A stretch of 24,261 nt of DNA from Bacillota bacterium (GTDB lineage Bacteria > Bacillota > Bacilli > Bacillales > Cytobacillaceae): the NCBI GenBank assembly GCA_023389895.1, contig JAEWDX010000185.1, positions 1 to 24,261 on the forward strand, written 5' to 3'. The notes beneath the pieces were generated by a model that was not told where the DNA came from, made no database searches, and was given only the letters and a program-made list of their open reading frames with translations. Positions within the stretch are counted from its first letter, which is position 1; the number at the start of each line of letters is the position of its first letter. Below, piece after piece: positions 15,819 to 24,234 of this stretch. A program made the position numbers and the translations under genes.

Positions 15819-16904
15819 ATGAGATTAGTATCCGCTTCAACTGTAAAGCCAGGTGCTATAATTGCGAAGGCAATCTACAATGAAAAGGGACAAATTCTAC
15901 TAAATGAGGACGTAATCCTAACAGAAGGAATTATCTGTCGTCTTAAAGAGTCAGGAATTCATAACCTGCTGATAAAAGATAAACAAACAGAAGACATACA
16001 ATTTACTGGTACGATCCCCGATTCTCTTCGCAGGGAAGCGATTCAAACAATTAACGCAACATTTTCGGAATTGCAAAATAATAAACAGCTTAATAGCGCT
16101 TTTGTTCTTGAAAAAGCCTCGAAGTGGTTTTCTGAGCTTGTGAGGAATTTAATAATAGAAATTAATGGGGCCGAAGAATTAATGTCGTTACTTTCAGAGG
16201 CTTATTCATATGACAACTATATTTTTTCCCACTCATTGAATGTTACCCTCTATTCCTTAGCCATTGGTATCCAGCTGAAGCTTCCACAAAAAGAACTTGA
16301 GATTTTAGGGATGGGGGCCATCTTTCATGATATCGGCAAATTGAAAGTACCACTAGAAGTTCTTTTGAAGCCAGGGAAATTAACAGATGTGGAATTCTTA
16401 TCGATTAGAAGTCATGCTGAAGAAGGTTTTAACATTTTACGAAAGACGCAAACAATCCCTCTTCTTGTATCTCATTGTGCCTTCCAGCACCACGAGCGTC
16501 TTAACGGATCGGGTTATCCTCGAGGAATTAAAGGGGAGGACATTCATTATTTTGCGAAAATTTTAGCTGTTGCTGATGTTTATGATGCGGTTACATCAAA
16601 TCGCGTCTATCGGAAAGCAATGCTGCCACATGAAGGGTTAGAAATTCTCTATTCTGGCGCAGAAAAGTTATTTGATGGGACGATTGTTGATGCTTTTAGA
16701 CGATCAGTAGCCATCTATCCAGTTGGGATGACCGTCCGCTTAAATGATGGGCGGAAAGGGGTCGTGTCTAAGCAGAATATCGGACTCGGTGACCGGCCAA
16801 TTGTGAGAATACTGGAAGAAAATAATGTCAATGTACAGCCATATGAACTAGATTTGAAGCAAGAACTGACTGTTATTATTATTGAATGTGATACATCCTT
16901 TTAA
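15819..16904 (+). CDS. HD-GYP domain protein, probable cyclic di-GMP phosphodiesterase
   Basis: In this 361-residue protein the first 100 or so residues form an N-terminal region (LVSASTVKPGAIIAKAIYN, then LKESGIHNLLIKD) common in Firmicute HD-GYP proteins. The catalytic domain follows. H138 is in FSHSLNV, the metal pair H170-D171 is in FHDIGK with K174, HHE is at H224-H225, and the GYP triplet is at 232-234 in GSGYPRG. All key residues are present, so hydrolysis of cyclic di-GMP is plausible. A C-terminal strand-rich tail of about 70 residues (VGMTVRLNDGRKGVV) follows. GTGGGAG lies six bases before the ATG; a TTG at 15795 is less likely. It appears monocistronic. Confidence 0.9.
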   Translation: MRLVSASTVKPGAIIAKAIYNEKGQILLNEDVILTEGIICRLKESGIHNLLIKDKQTEDIQFTGTIPDSLRREAIQTINATFSELQNNKQLNSAFVLEKASKWFSELVRNLIIEINGAEELMSLLSEAYSYDNYIFSHSLNVTLYSLAIGIQLKLPQKELEILGMGAIFHDIGKLKVPLEVLLKPGKLTDVEFLSIRSHAEEGFNILRKTQTIPLLVSHCAFQHHERLNGSGYPRGIKGEDIHYFAKILAVADVYDAVTSNRVYRKAMLPHEGLEILYSGAEKLFDGTIVDAFRRSVAIYPVGMTVRLNDGRKGVVSKQNIGLGDRPIVRILEENNVNVQPYELDLKQELTVIIIECDTSF

Positions 16905-17020
16905 TGATTTTTTAAATATTTTATATGTTAATACAATAATAATATTATTTACTTGAATAATTTTACTCTATGTAAATAACCAATAAAATCAATCAAAAAA
17001 AATTCAATCCTATTATTATC

Positions 17021-17055
17021 AAAGGGTCTTCTCAATGTCGGAGGGCTCTTTTTTT
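17021..17055 (+). terminator. Terminator of the HD-GYP gene
   Basis: AAAGGGTCTTC (17021-17031) pairs with GGAGGGCTCTTT with several G-U pairs and a short loop. A run of T follows. Confidence 0.75.
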
Positions 17056-17116
17056 ATTTAACTCGGTACTGCGCTAAATAATTTTAGAAAAATAACATTA
17101 TTCACAAAATATTGTT

Positions 17117-17145
17117 TTGACAGATTAATCAAAAACTATTATACT
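17117..17145 (+). promoter_or_regulatory. Strong sigma-A promoter of the liv operon
   Basis: TTGACA (17117-17122) and TATACT (17140-17145) are spaced by exactly 17 bases, close to the full consensus. Transcription would start near 17152, leaving a leader of about 87 bases. An imperfect CodY-like A/T dyad lies upstream at 17080-17094. No T-box signature is seen in the leader. Confidence 0.8.
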
Positions 17146-17238
17146 ATCGATATATTACTCGGAATAATCTGATAATAAGGATGTTACTAAATGACTAAGT
17201 AAAGTTTAAGAAAAAGAATGCAAATAGGGGGGAAATTC

Positions 17239-18429
17239 ATGGTTTTTAAGAAAAAGCTTACTTCTGTACTTATGGCTTCAGCATTAGTTATAGGAATATT
17301 GGCTGGCTGTGGTAGTAAAGAAGCAGGTTCAAGTAATTCCAAAGGCGGCGACACGATTAAGATTGGTGCTAACTTAGAGCTATCTGGGGGAGTTGCTTCT
17401 TACGGATCAGGTATTGCTGCTGGAGTTGAACTTGCGGTTGATGAAATCAATAAGAGTGGCGGCGTCGATGGGAAGGAAATTGAAACCATTAAAGTAGATA
17501 ATAAATCAGATTCCGCAGAAGCAACAAATGCGGCGACGAAACTAACAAGTAAGGATAAGGTCGTCGCGATTATTGGTGCAGCAACTAGTGGAAATACGGT
17601 TGCCCAGGCGCAAATTGCCAATGAAACTGAAACAGTTCTCATCTCTCCGTCTGGTACTAGTCCAACCGTAACGGTGAAAGAGGATGGTTCTGTAAACGAA
17701 TATGTTTTCCGGACGGCATTTATCGATCCGTTCCAAGGGAGAGTAGCAGCGAACTTTGCTCTAAATAATTTAAAAGTGAAAAATGTAGCTGTTTATTCTG
17801 ATAACTCAAGTGATTATGCAAAAGGGCTTGCAGCTTCCTTCATTGAAACGTTTGAAGAGGCTGGAGGAAAAATTGTTGCCAATGAGTACTATGTGGCAAA
17901 GGATAATGATTTCCGTTCAATCTTAACTCGAATCAAGGCAGCAAATCCAGAATACATTTTTATCCCTGGTTATTATGAAGAAGTTGGTTTAATTGTAAAG
18001 CAAGCTCGTGAAATGGGCATTACTGTACCATTGATGGGGGCTGATGGTTGGGATTCACCGAAACTTGTCGAATTAGCTGGTGCAGATGCTTTAAATAATA
18101 CGTATATCATTAATCACTATTCTTCAGAAGATCCAGATGAAAAGATTCAAAAGTTTGTTAAGAGCTTCCAAGATGCAAATGATGGAAAATCACCTGATGC
18201 CTTTAACGCTTTAGGCTATGACACTGTCTATTTATTAGTTGATGCGATGAAGCGCGCTGATAGTACGACTGATTCAAGGAAAATTAAAGATGCCCTTGCA
18301 GATACGAAAGATTTATCTCTCATTACTGGAACGATTACAGTTGATAAAAATCATCATCTTATTAAATCGGCGTCTGTTTTAGAGTATGTTGGCGGAAAGC
18401 AGAAATTTAAATCAAAAGTTAATCCTTAA
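17239..18429 (+). CDS. livK: Branched-chain amino acid ABC transporter substrate-binding lipoprotein
   Basis: This 396-residue Leu/Ile/Val-binding family lipoprotein has a signal peptide of charged MVFKKK plus a hydrophobic stretch, ending in the lipobox LAGC with C24, then a Gly/Ser linker. The periplasmic-binding type 1 fold opens with IKIGANLELSGGVASYGSGI. VAIIGAATSGNTVAQAQIAN and LISPSGTSPTVT are typical ligand-lobe motifs. The ATG at 17239 follows AGGGGGGA (17226-17233); an ATG at 17218 precedes that site and is rejected. It is the first gene of livKHMGF. The substrate is inferred from the family and operon; aromatic amino acids or amides are also taken up by such systems. Confidence 0.93.
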   Translation: MVFKKKLTSVLMASALVIGILAGCGSKEAGSSNSKGGDTIKIGANLELSGGVASYGSGIAAGVELAVDEINKSGGVDGKEIETIKVDNKSDSAEATNAATKLTSKDKVVAIIGAATSGNTVAQAQIANETETVLISPSGTSPTVTVKEDGSVNEYVFRTAFIDPFQGRVAANFALNNLKVKNVAVYSDNSSDYAKGLAASFIETFEEAGGKIVANEYYVAKDNDFRSILTRIKAANPEYIFIPGYYEEVGLIVKQAREMGITVPLMGADGWDSPKLVELAGADALNNTYIINHYSSEDPDEKIQKFVKSFQDANDGKSPDAFNALGYDTVYLLVDAMKRADSTTDSRKIKDALADTKDLSLITGTITVDKNHHLIKSASVLEYVGGKQKFKSKVNP

Positions 18430-18442
18430 GATTAACGAGGAG

Positions 18443-18477
18443 AGATGGGGGGATAATCGATCCTCCCATCTTTTTTT
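18443..18477 (+). terminator. Terminator/attenuator between livK and livH
   Basis: AGATGGGGGGAT (18443-18454) pairs with ATCCTCCCATCT (18460-18471) over 12 pairs with one G-U and a five-base loop, followed by T7. It is a strong terminator inside the operon, 13 bases after the livK stop, and would give much more livK message than permease message. Confidence 0.87.
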
Positions 18478-18529
18478 CTACTATTATTAGCTTCGCAGTA
18501 TACGCTTTTCTTAAAGGGAGTGAGAGTTC

Positions 18530-19405
18530 ATGGAATGGGTACAGCAGTTAATTAACGGTATTTCACTCGGAAGTATATATGGATTAATTGCCTTGGGTTA
18601 TACGATGGTATATGGAATTATAAAATTAATTAATTTTGCCCACGGCGATATTTTTATGATTGGAGCGTTTATTGGATTTTACGCGATCGCTGGATGGGGA
18701 CTCAGCTTCTTCCCAGCTCTATTATTAGCGATGACGATTTGTGCAATCTTTGGAGTTCTAATCGAAAGAATAGCTTATAAACGACTGCGGAATGCGACGA
18801 GAATTGCTGCGTTAATTACCGCAATCGGTGTTTCGCTTTTAATTGAATATGGCGTTATCTATGTGCGTGGTGCGCAGCCGGAGGCATATCCCGATGTATT
18901 TCCAAAGAAATCCTTTGATATTTTTGGTGTTCAAATAAGCAGTCAAGCTATTTTAATTCTCTCTGTTTCAATTGTCCTCATGCTACTTCTACAATTTATC
19001 GTTCATAAGACGAAAATTGGGAAGGCGATGCGTGCAGTTTCACATGATATGGATGCAGCACGTTTAATGGGAATTAATGTAAACCATACAATTTCAGCGA
19101 CTTTTGCGATCGGTTCAGCAATGGCAGGAGCAGCTGGTGTGATTTTTGGTGTTTACTATACGAAGATTGACCCATTAATGGGAATTATTCCTGGGCTAAA
19201 GGCATTTGTAGCAGCTGTGCTAGGGGGAATTGGGATCATTCCAGGTGCGATGGTTGGTGGGCTTGTACTTGGTGTGGTGGAGACGATTGTAGGTGCCTTA
19301 GGTTTTTCACTGTGGCGAGATGCAGCGGCCTTCATTATCCTTATCCTAATCCTTCTTTTCAGACCTTCGGGTATCTTTGGGAAAAATGCTAGAGAGAAAG
19401 TGTAG
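18530..19405 (+). CDS. livH: Branched-chain amino acid ABC transporter permease LivH
   Basis: This 291-residue inner-membrane permease of the LivH family starts MEWVQQLINGISLGSIYGLI and continues with LGYTMVYGIIKLINFAHGD, the family's opening signature. About eight hydrophobic helices follow. The EAA-like coupling loop includes RAVSHDMDAARLMGINVN, and the end LLFRPSGIFGK is typical. AGGGAGTG precedes the ATG. It pairs with LivM to form the channel and follows the attenuator hairpin after livK. Its stop is directly followed by the livM start region. Confidence 0.95.
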   Translation: MEWVQQLINGISLGSIYGLIALGYTMVYGIIKLINFAHGDIFMIGAFIGFYAIAGWGLSFFPALLLAMTICAIFGVLIERIAYKRLRNATRIAALITAIGVSLLIEYGVIYVRGAQPEAYPDVFPKKSFDIFGVQISSQAILILSVSIVLMLLLQFIVHKTKIGKAMRAVSHDMDAARLMGINVNHTISATFAIGSAMAGAAGVIFGVYYTKIDPLMGIIPGLKAFVAAVLGGIGIIPGAMVGGLVLGVVETIVGALGFSLWRDAAAFIILILILLFRPSGIFGKNAREKV

Positions 19406-19414
19406 GTGAATGAA

Positions 19415-20356
19415 ATGATGAAAAAGGTAAAAGGATTTTGGCTATTTTTAATCTTCTCATTTATCGTATATGGAATAGCTCAGTTTTTAATTAGCAATGG
19501 AATCTTAAGTCCATTTTATTCTAATACACTGATCTTTATTGGCATTAATATTATCTTAGCTGTTAGCCTTCATTTAGTTATCGGAATTACTGGGCAATTC
19601 TCGATTGGACATGCCGGATTTTTAGCAGTTGGCGCCTATATTTCGGCTATTTTTACAATGAAATTGCATCTCCCATTTCCGGTTGCCCTATTAGTAGGCG
19701 GTATCGTTGCCGCATTAGCTGGACTTATCGTTGGAATTCCGACTCTTCGGTTAAAAGGAGACTATTTAGCGATTGCAACATTGGGCTTTGCTGAAATTAT
19801 TCGAATCGTTTTTCTTAATATTGATTATGTTGGTGGTGCGTCAGGAATACAAGTATCCCATTTGACGACATGGACTTATACGTTCATATGCCTAATAATT
19901 ACGTTAGTCGTGATCATTAATTTTACGAATTCAAGACATGGGCGTGCCTGTATTTCCGTTAGAGAAAATGAGGTCGCAGCTGATGCAATGGGTATTAATA
20001 CGACCTTCTACAAGGTCTTGGCTTTCGCGATTGGTTCCTTTTTTGCTGGTATTGCAGGCGGTTTATACTCGCATAATTTCTATATTATTTTACCAACAAG
20101 CTTCGGTTTTCTTAAGTCTTTTGATATCTTAATTTTCGTTGTTCTTGGTGGGCTTGGTAGTTTATCAGGTGCTGTGATCTCAGCCATTTTACTAACAGTC
20201 GTTTCGACATTCTTACAGGACTATCCAGAGACAAGGATGATTATCTACAGTCTTGTTTTAGTCATTGTTATGCTATATCGTCCACAAGGATTGATGGGAA
20301 CACGTGAAATCACAGACTTTTTTGGTAGGTGGAAAAGTGTGAAAGGAGGTAACTAG
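19415..20356 (+). CDS. livM: Branched-chain amino acid ABC transporter permease LivM
   Basis: This protein has about 313 residues. LivM features are VIGITGQFSIGHAGFLAVGA near the start of the core, LRLKGDYLAIATLGFAEIIR, and the coupling loop SVRENEVAADAMGINTTFYK. About eight to ten hydrophobic helices are present, and YRPQGLMGTRE is the usual end. The start is ambiguous between a GTG at 19406 (directly after the livH stop) and ATGs at 19415 and 19418. AGGTGA at 19404-19409 favours one of the ATGs, and I give the first. It forms the membrane heterodimer with LivH and is followed by livG after one base. Confidence 0.94.
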   Translation: MMKKVKGFWLFLIFSFIVYGIAQFLISNGILSPFYSNTLIFIGINIILAVSLHLVIGITGQFSIGHAGFLAVGAYISAIFTMKLHLPFPVALLVGGIVAALAGLIVGIPTLRLKGDYLAIATLGFAEIIRIVFLNIDYVGGASGIQVSHLTTWTYTFICLIITLVVIINFTNSRHGRACISVRENEVAADAMGINTTFYKVLAFAIGSFFAGIAGGLYSHNFYIILPTSFGFLKSFDILIFVVLGGLGSLSGAVISAILLTVVSTFLQDYPETRMIIYSLVLVIVMLYRPQGLMGTREITDFFGRWKSVKGGN

Positions 20357-20357
20357 T

Positions 20358-21143
20358 ATGGGTGGACCATTGCTTCAAGTTCAAGATGCTGGCATCCAGT
20401 TTGGCGGTCTCAAGGCTGTTTCTCGTTTCAATATGGAAATCAATCAAGGAGAGCTCGTTGGATTGATTGGTCCGAATGGGGCTGGGAAAACAACAAGCTT
20501 TAATTTACTTACCGGCGTGTACGTCCCGACTGAGGGGAATATTTTATTAGAAGGAAAGCGTCTGAATGGGCTGCCGCCATACAAGGTTACTCGACTTGGA
20601 ATTGGCCGGACGTTTCAAAATATTCGTCTTTTTAATGAGCTGTCTGTGTTGGATAATGTAAAGGTCGCCTATCATTCTTTAGCAAAGCATTCTATTTTTA
20701 GCTCGATTCTGCGCCTACCTTCCCATTTTTCAGGAGAAAAAGAGATGGAAGATAAGTCGATTGAATTTTTAAAAATTTTTCAATTGGAGCGATTTAAAGA
20801 TGAAAAGGCAAAGAATCTTCCCTATGGTCAGCAGAGAAGGCTGGAAATTGCGAGGGCTTTAGCAACAGGACCAAAATTGTTGTTGCTCGATGAACCCGCT
20901 GCAGGGATGAATCCACAGGAGACAAAGGAGCTCATGGAGTTGATCGCCTTTATTCGCAATCAATTTAATTTAACGATTTTATTAATAGAGCATGATATGA
21001 ATTTAGTGATGGGAATTTGTGAACGAATTTATGTGCTCGATCATGGTCTGCTTATTGCGGAGGGGACATCAGAAGAAATCCGTAATCATCCGAAAGTCAT
21101 CGAGGCTTACTTAGGAGAGGAGGTTACGAACGACCATGCTTAA
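20358..21143 (+). CDS. livG: Branched-chain amino acid ABC transporter ATPase LivG
   Basis: This 261-residue ATPase has Walker A GPNGAGKTT (about residues 39-47), the Q-loop region GRTFQNIRLFNELSVLDNV (typical of LivG), signature LPYGQQRRLEIARAL, Walker B LLLLDEPAAGMNP, and the switch histidine in IEHDMN. It has the extra insertion after the Q-loop (AKHSIFSSILRLPSHF) found in LivG and not in LivF. A full AAGGAGGT lies eight bases upstream of the ATG. Its end overlaps livF by eight bases, so the two ATPases are made together. It powers amino acid import at the cytoplasmic face. Confidence 0.95.
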   Translation: MGGPLLQVQDAGIQFGGLKAVSRFNMEINQGELVGLIGPNGAGKTTSFNLLTGVYVPTEGNILLEGKRLNGLPPYKVTRLGIGRTFQNIRLFNELSVLDNVKVAYHSLAKHSIFSSILRLPSHFSGEKEMEDKSIEFLKIFQLERFKDEKAKNLPYGQQRRLEIARALATGPKLLLLDEPAAGMNPQETKELMELIAFIRNQFNLTILLIEHDMNLVMGICERIYVLDHGLLIAEGTSEEIRNHPKVIEAYLGEEVTNDHA

Positions 21144-21843
21144 AGTCGATCAACTTAATGTTTTTTATGGAAACATTCAGGCTCTTAAAGGGGTTTCATT
21201 GGAAGTAAATGAGGGGGAAATAGTTACATTAATTGGGGCAAATGGAGCGGGGAAAAGCACGCTTTTGAAAACATTATCAGGACTTCTAAAGCCGAAGAGC
21301 GGCACAATCCATTACCGGCATACTCCAATTGAAGGAAAGCCTGCACAAATGATTGTGAAATTAGGAATCTCTCATGTCCCTGAAGGACGTCGTGTGTTCG
21401 CGAATATGACAGTTGAGGAAAATCTTGAGTTGGGTGCTTTTTTAAGAAAGAACTCGAAAGAAATTCAGCAAGATATGCAAAAGGTATATGAGACGTTTCC
21501 TCGTTTATATGAGCGCAGAAAACAGTCATCAGGAACGCTTTCAGGTGGAGAGCAGCAAATGCTTGCAATGGGTCGTGCAATTATGGCGAAGCCTAAGCTT
21601 CTTTTATTAGATGAGCCTTCCATGGGTTTAGCGCCTATAATGGTTAAAACGATCTTTCAAATTATTGAGGATATTAACCGTGACGGGACAACTATTTTAT
21701 TAGTGGAGCAAAATGCCCATATGGCTTTATCAATTGCCAACCGTGCTTATGTAATTGAAACAGGTCGGGTAATCATTTCAGGTACAGCAGAGGAGTTAAA
21801 GGCAAGCGAAGAAATCAAAAATGCTTATCTCGGTGGGCATTAA
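21136..21843 (+). CDS. livF: Branched-chain amino acid ABC transporter ATPase LivF
   Basis: This 235-residue ATPase has Walker A GANGAGKST, the LivF-typical ISHVPEGRRVFANMTVEENL, signature LSGGEQQMLAMGRA, Walker B LLLLDEPSMGLAP and a VEQN switch region in which the histidine is replaced by glutamine, as usual for LivF. It is the last gene of the operon and overlaps livG by eight bases. A 21-base-pair perfect hairpin closes the transcript about 75 bases downstream. The gene set livKHMGF is complete, so the transporter should be functional. Confidence 0.95.
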   Translation: MLKVDQLNVFYGNIQALKGVSLEVNEGEIVTLIGANGAGKSTLLKTLSGLLKPKSGTIHYRHTPIEGKPAQMIVKLGISHVPEGRRVFANMTVEENLELGAFLRKNSKEIQQDMQKVYETFPRLYERRKQSSGTLSGGEQQMLAMGRAIMAKPKLLLLDEPSMGLAPIMVKTIFQIIEDINRDGTTILLVEQNAHMALSIANRAYVIETGRVIISGTAEELKASEEIKNAYLGGH

Positions 21844-21916
21844 ACGAAGTGTAAGACGGTTTGACTAATGATGTAAAGCAGCAAAGAGTTCGATAAGATA
21901 GTAGGTATTTCAGCTC

Positions 21917-21970
21917 ACAAAATAAAAAACAAGAATGCAGTAAAACCAACATTCTTGTTTTTTATTTTGT
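21917..21970. terminator. Bidirectional terminator between liv operon and lytH
   Basis: A perfect 21-base inverted repeat has arms at 21917-21937 and 21950-21970, separated by 12 bases. The T-rich right arm and A-rich left arm make it work from both sides, fitting the convergent livF and lytH. Confidence 0.88.
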
Positions 21971-22089
21971 AGTAGTTATCCTAAAAAGGACTTTTATGAC
22001 GGTAATCGTGGCAAGGAAAGAAAGAAGAAACATGGTAATTCAGTCACGCAATTCTTAAAAAGGACTTTTTAGATGGACACGTTTTTCGC

Positions 22090-23076
22090 TTATTTCTTCT
22101 TCATCCGTTCCTGCCGCTCCCATAATTTTAAATGTGGGTATGGGTCAAATGACCATTCGGTACGCCCGTTATCTCGGTAGATTCCGTAATGAAGATGAGG
22201 TGGAAATTTCCCTGATGTCCCTGGTGGACCATAGCCAGAGCTGCCAACACCACCAATGAGCATACCGGGTTCGACAATTTGACCGATCTTTAAATCCTTT
22301 GCAAATCCACTTAAATGAGCAAAGTAATGATAATTATTATTAATATCTCGTATACCGATTCGCCAACCGCCAAATCGATTCCATCCCTTCATTTCAACGA
22401 TTCCATATGCGGTTGCACGGACAGGAACACCATAGCCGGCAAAGATGTCCGTTCCTTCATGGATTCTTCTTCCACCCCAACCGCGGGCCGCTCCCCAAGT
22501 GCTCTTGAAGCTATATGTACTTCTGAGCGGAAGAGGGAAGACATGCTCATCTAAATTGATCCTGCCGAAATGCTTATAAATTTTTGCCTTTCCAATGATG
22601 ATACCAACAGCCTTATCACGTTTATAATATTCCCATAAGCCGATTTTTAAATTATCATGATCTGTTCCATAGGAGAGGAGGTAATTGGCAAAGGTATATA
22701 GAACATCAAGATCATTTTTCAAGCTTGCTTTTCCATCGCCATCGCCATCTTGACCAATTCCATCGAAAAATTGAATTGATTTTGGATTCTCGTCTGTTAA
22801 ATTAGGATTTAATGCCCCTACCCATTTCTCTTGTTTTAAGTATATTCCAGTTATTCCTTCAGCTGGAGGGATATCTTTTCTTGCCTTTCTAACATTTCGC
22901 TCATATTGGTCAATCGCAGCAAGATAATACCAAGGAATATTCGTTACAGATTCAATTTTTGTATATAATTTCATCCTTTGTCCATATATCGCAGCATCAT
23001 TTGATTCTGCATGACCAACAATAATCGTAAAAAAAGACCCGAAGAAAGTAAAAATGACAATAAAAAAGAGCCGCAC
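22090..23076 (-). CDS. lytH: LytH-type M23 metallopeptidase (YunA homologue)
   Basis: This 328-residue protein has a signal-like N-terminus (VIFTFFGSFFTIIVGHAES), a central region of about 150 residues (IPWYYLAAIDQYERN), and a C-terminal M23 zinc-peptidase domain. The zinc ligands are H206 and D210 in HEGTDIF and H296 in HLHYG. The domain order and length match B. subtilis LytH, the L-Ala-D-Glu endopeptidase that trims spore cortex peptidoglycan in the sigma-K stage. That role is taken from the family and suggests a spore former. The start is GTG at 23076, preceded at once by an in-frame stop, with AAAGGAGGGG upstream. It is divergent from lipA, as in B. subtilis. Confidence 0.92.
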   Translation of the reverse strand: MRLFFIVIFTFFGSFFTIIVGHAESNDAAIYGQRMKLYTKIESVTNIPWYYLAAIDQYERNVRKARKDIPPAEGITGIYLKQEKWVGALNPNLTDENPKSIQFFDGIGQDGDGDGKASLKNDLDVLYTFANYLLSYGTDHDNLKIGLWEYYKRDKAVGIIIGKAKIYKHFGRINLDEHVFPLPLRSTYSFKSTWGAARGWGGRRIHEGTDIFAGYGVPVRATAYGIVEMKGWNRFGGWRIGIRDINNNYHYFAHLSGFAKDLKIGQIVEPGMLIGGVGSSGYGPPGTSGKFPPHLHYGIYRDNGRTEWSFDPYPHLKLWERQERMKKK

Positions 23077-23246
23077 TTAAATGTTCCCCTCCTTTATATA
23101 CATGCGTATTTAGTTTGTGATTTTTAAGAAAATAAAACGCTATCAAATAATGGTAATTTCATCATGATAGAAAATAGTGTTTCTTGTCCTCATTTATCCG
23201 ATATGATAAAGTGACTTTATTAGGGATGTTAAAAAAGGGGTAAGTT

Positions 23247-23273
23247 ATGGAAAGGGTGGAAAGCTGGGCATGA
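23247..23273 (+). CDS. Eight-residue upstream frame overlapping lipA
   Basis: A tiny frame MERVESWA begins at ATG 23247 after AAAAAAGGGG, a better ribosome binding site than lipA's own. It ends in TGA overlapping the lipA ATG (ATGA at 23270-23273). Such an overlap usually gives translational coupling, so it may be a leader that feeds ribosomes into lipA. Chance cannot be excluded. Confidence 0.4.
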   Translation: MERVESWA

Positions 23274-24181
23274 AGGAAGGATATTTACGCAAGCCGGAAT
23301 GGCTAAAAATAAAATTAAACACAAATGAAAACTATACTGGTTTAAAGAAATTAATGAAAGAAAAAAGTCTACATACTGTTTGTGAGGAAGCGAAATGTCC
23401 GAATATTCATGAGTGCTGGGCAGTTAGAAGAACAGCTACATTCATGATTCTTGGCGATACTTGTACAAGAGCCTGCCGTTTTTGTGCAGTGAAAACTGGT
23501 TTGCCAACAGAGCTTGATTTGCAAGAGCCAGAAAGAGTAGCTGATTCAGTTGCGCATATGAATTTAAAGCATGTTGTTATAACAGCTGTTGCGCGTGATG
23601 ATTTAAGAGATGGTGGTGCAGCCATTTTTGCAGAGACAATCCGAGCAATTCGGAGAAAAAGTCCGTTTACAACGATTGAAGTATTGCCATCCGATATGGG
23701 CGGTAGCCTAGAAAATCTAGAGGTTCTTATGGAGGCACGTCCGGATATTTTGAATCATAATATCGAAACTGTAGAACGGCTGACTCCTCGAGTGAGAGCA
23801 CGGGCAAAATATTTACGCTCATTAGAATTTCTACGGAGAGCGAAAGAGCTACAGCCTGATATCCCAACGAAATCGAGTTTAATGGTTGGACTTGGTGAGA
23901 CGAATGAGGAAATTATCGCGACAATGGATGCATTAAGGGAGAATCATGTAGATATTATGACGATCGGTCAATATTTGCAGCCTACGATAAAGCATCTAAA
24001 GGTGGAAAAATATTATCACCCAGATGAGTTCAAGGAATTAAAGAAAATTGCTATGAATAAAGGGTTTAGTCATTGTGAGGCAGGTCCGCTTGTACGCTCA
24101 TCCTACCATGCAGATGAACAAGTAAATGCAGCCTCGAAACATAAACAAGAAATGGGCGGACAAGAAGTGAAGGCGCAATAG
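23270..24181 (+). CDS. lipA: Lipoyl synthase LipA
   Basis: This 303-residue radical-SAM enzyme inserts two sulfur atoms into protein-bound octanoyl groups to make lipoyl cofactor for 2-oxoacid dehydrogenases and the glycine cleavage H protein. The auxiliary cluster ligands are C38, C43 and C49 (VCEEAKCPNIHEC); the SAM cluster ligands are C65, C69 and C72 (CTRACRFC). The conserved RSSYHADE near the end supplies the serine ligand of the auxiliary cluster. The auxiliary cluster is used up as the sulfur source and must be renewed, linking it to the Suf genes in the same window. The chosen ATG fits homologues, which begin a few residues before RKPEWLKIKLNTN. Confidence 0.97.
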   Translation: MKEGYLRKPEWLKIKLNTNENYTGLKKLMKEKSLHTVCEEAKCPNIHECWAVRRTATFMILGDTCTRACRFCAVKTGLPTELDLQEPERVADSVAHMNLKHVVITAVARDDLRDGGAAIFAETIRAIRRKSPFTTIEVLPSDMGGSLENLEVLMEARPDILNHNIETVERLTPRVRARAKYLRSLEFLRRAKELQPDIPTKSSLMVGLGETNEEIIATMDALRENHVDIMTIGQYLQPTIKHLKVEKYYHPDEFKELKKIAMNKGFSHCEAGPLVRSSYHADEQVNAASKHKQEMGGQEVKAQ

Positions 24182-24201
24182 TTTGAAAAATTTTAAAGAA
24201 G

Positions 24202-24234
24202 AGAGTTCAGCTTTAGATTGCTGAACTCTTTTTC
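24202..24234 (+). terminator. Terminator of lipA
   Basis: AGAGTTCAGC (24202-24211) pairs perfectly with GCTGAACTCT (24220-24229) around an eight-base loop, followed by a T5 run. It lies 20 bases after the lipA stop. Confidence 0.9.

Noticed and set aside
17080..17094. CodY-like box upstream of the livK promoter
   Set aside because: AATTTTAGAAAAATA differs from the CodY consensus at the centre by several bases or by one missing base. In such A/T-rich DNA this is weak, although CodY control of the operon would make biological sense.
16905..17238. T-box or other riboswitch before livK
   Set aside because: The leader after the promoter is only about 87 bases and contains no T-box consensus or antiterminator. 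The hairpin at 17021-17055 precedes the promoter and belongs to the HD-GYP gene.
21996..22058. 20-residue frame MTVIVARKERRNM... after AAAAAGGA
   Set aside because: It has a passable ribosome binding site, but it lies just beyond the bidirectional terminator with no visible promoter and no recognisable features.
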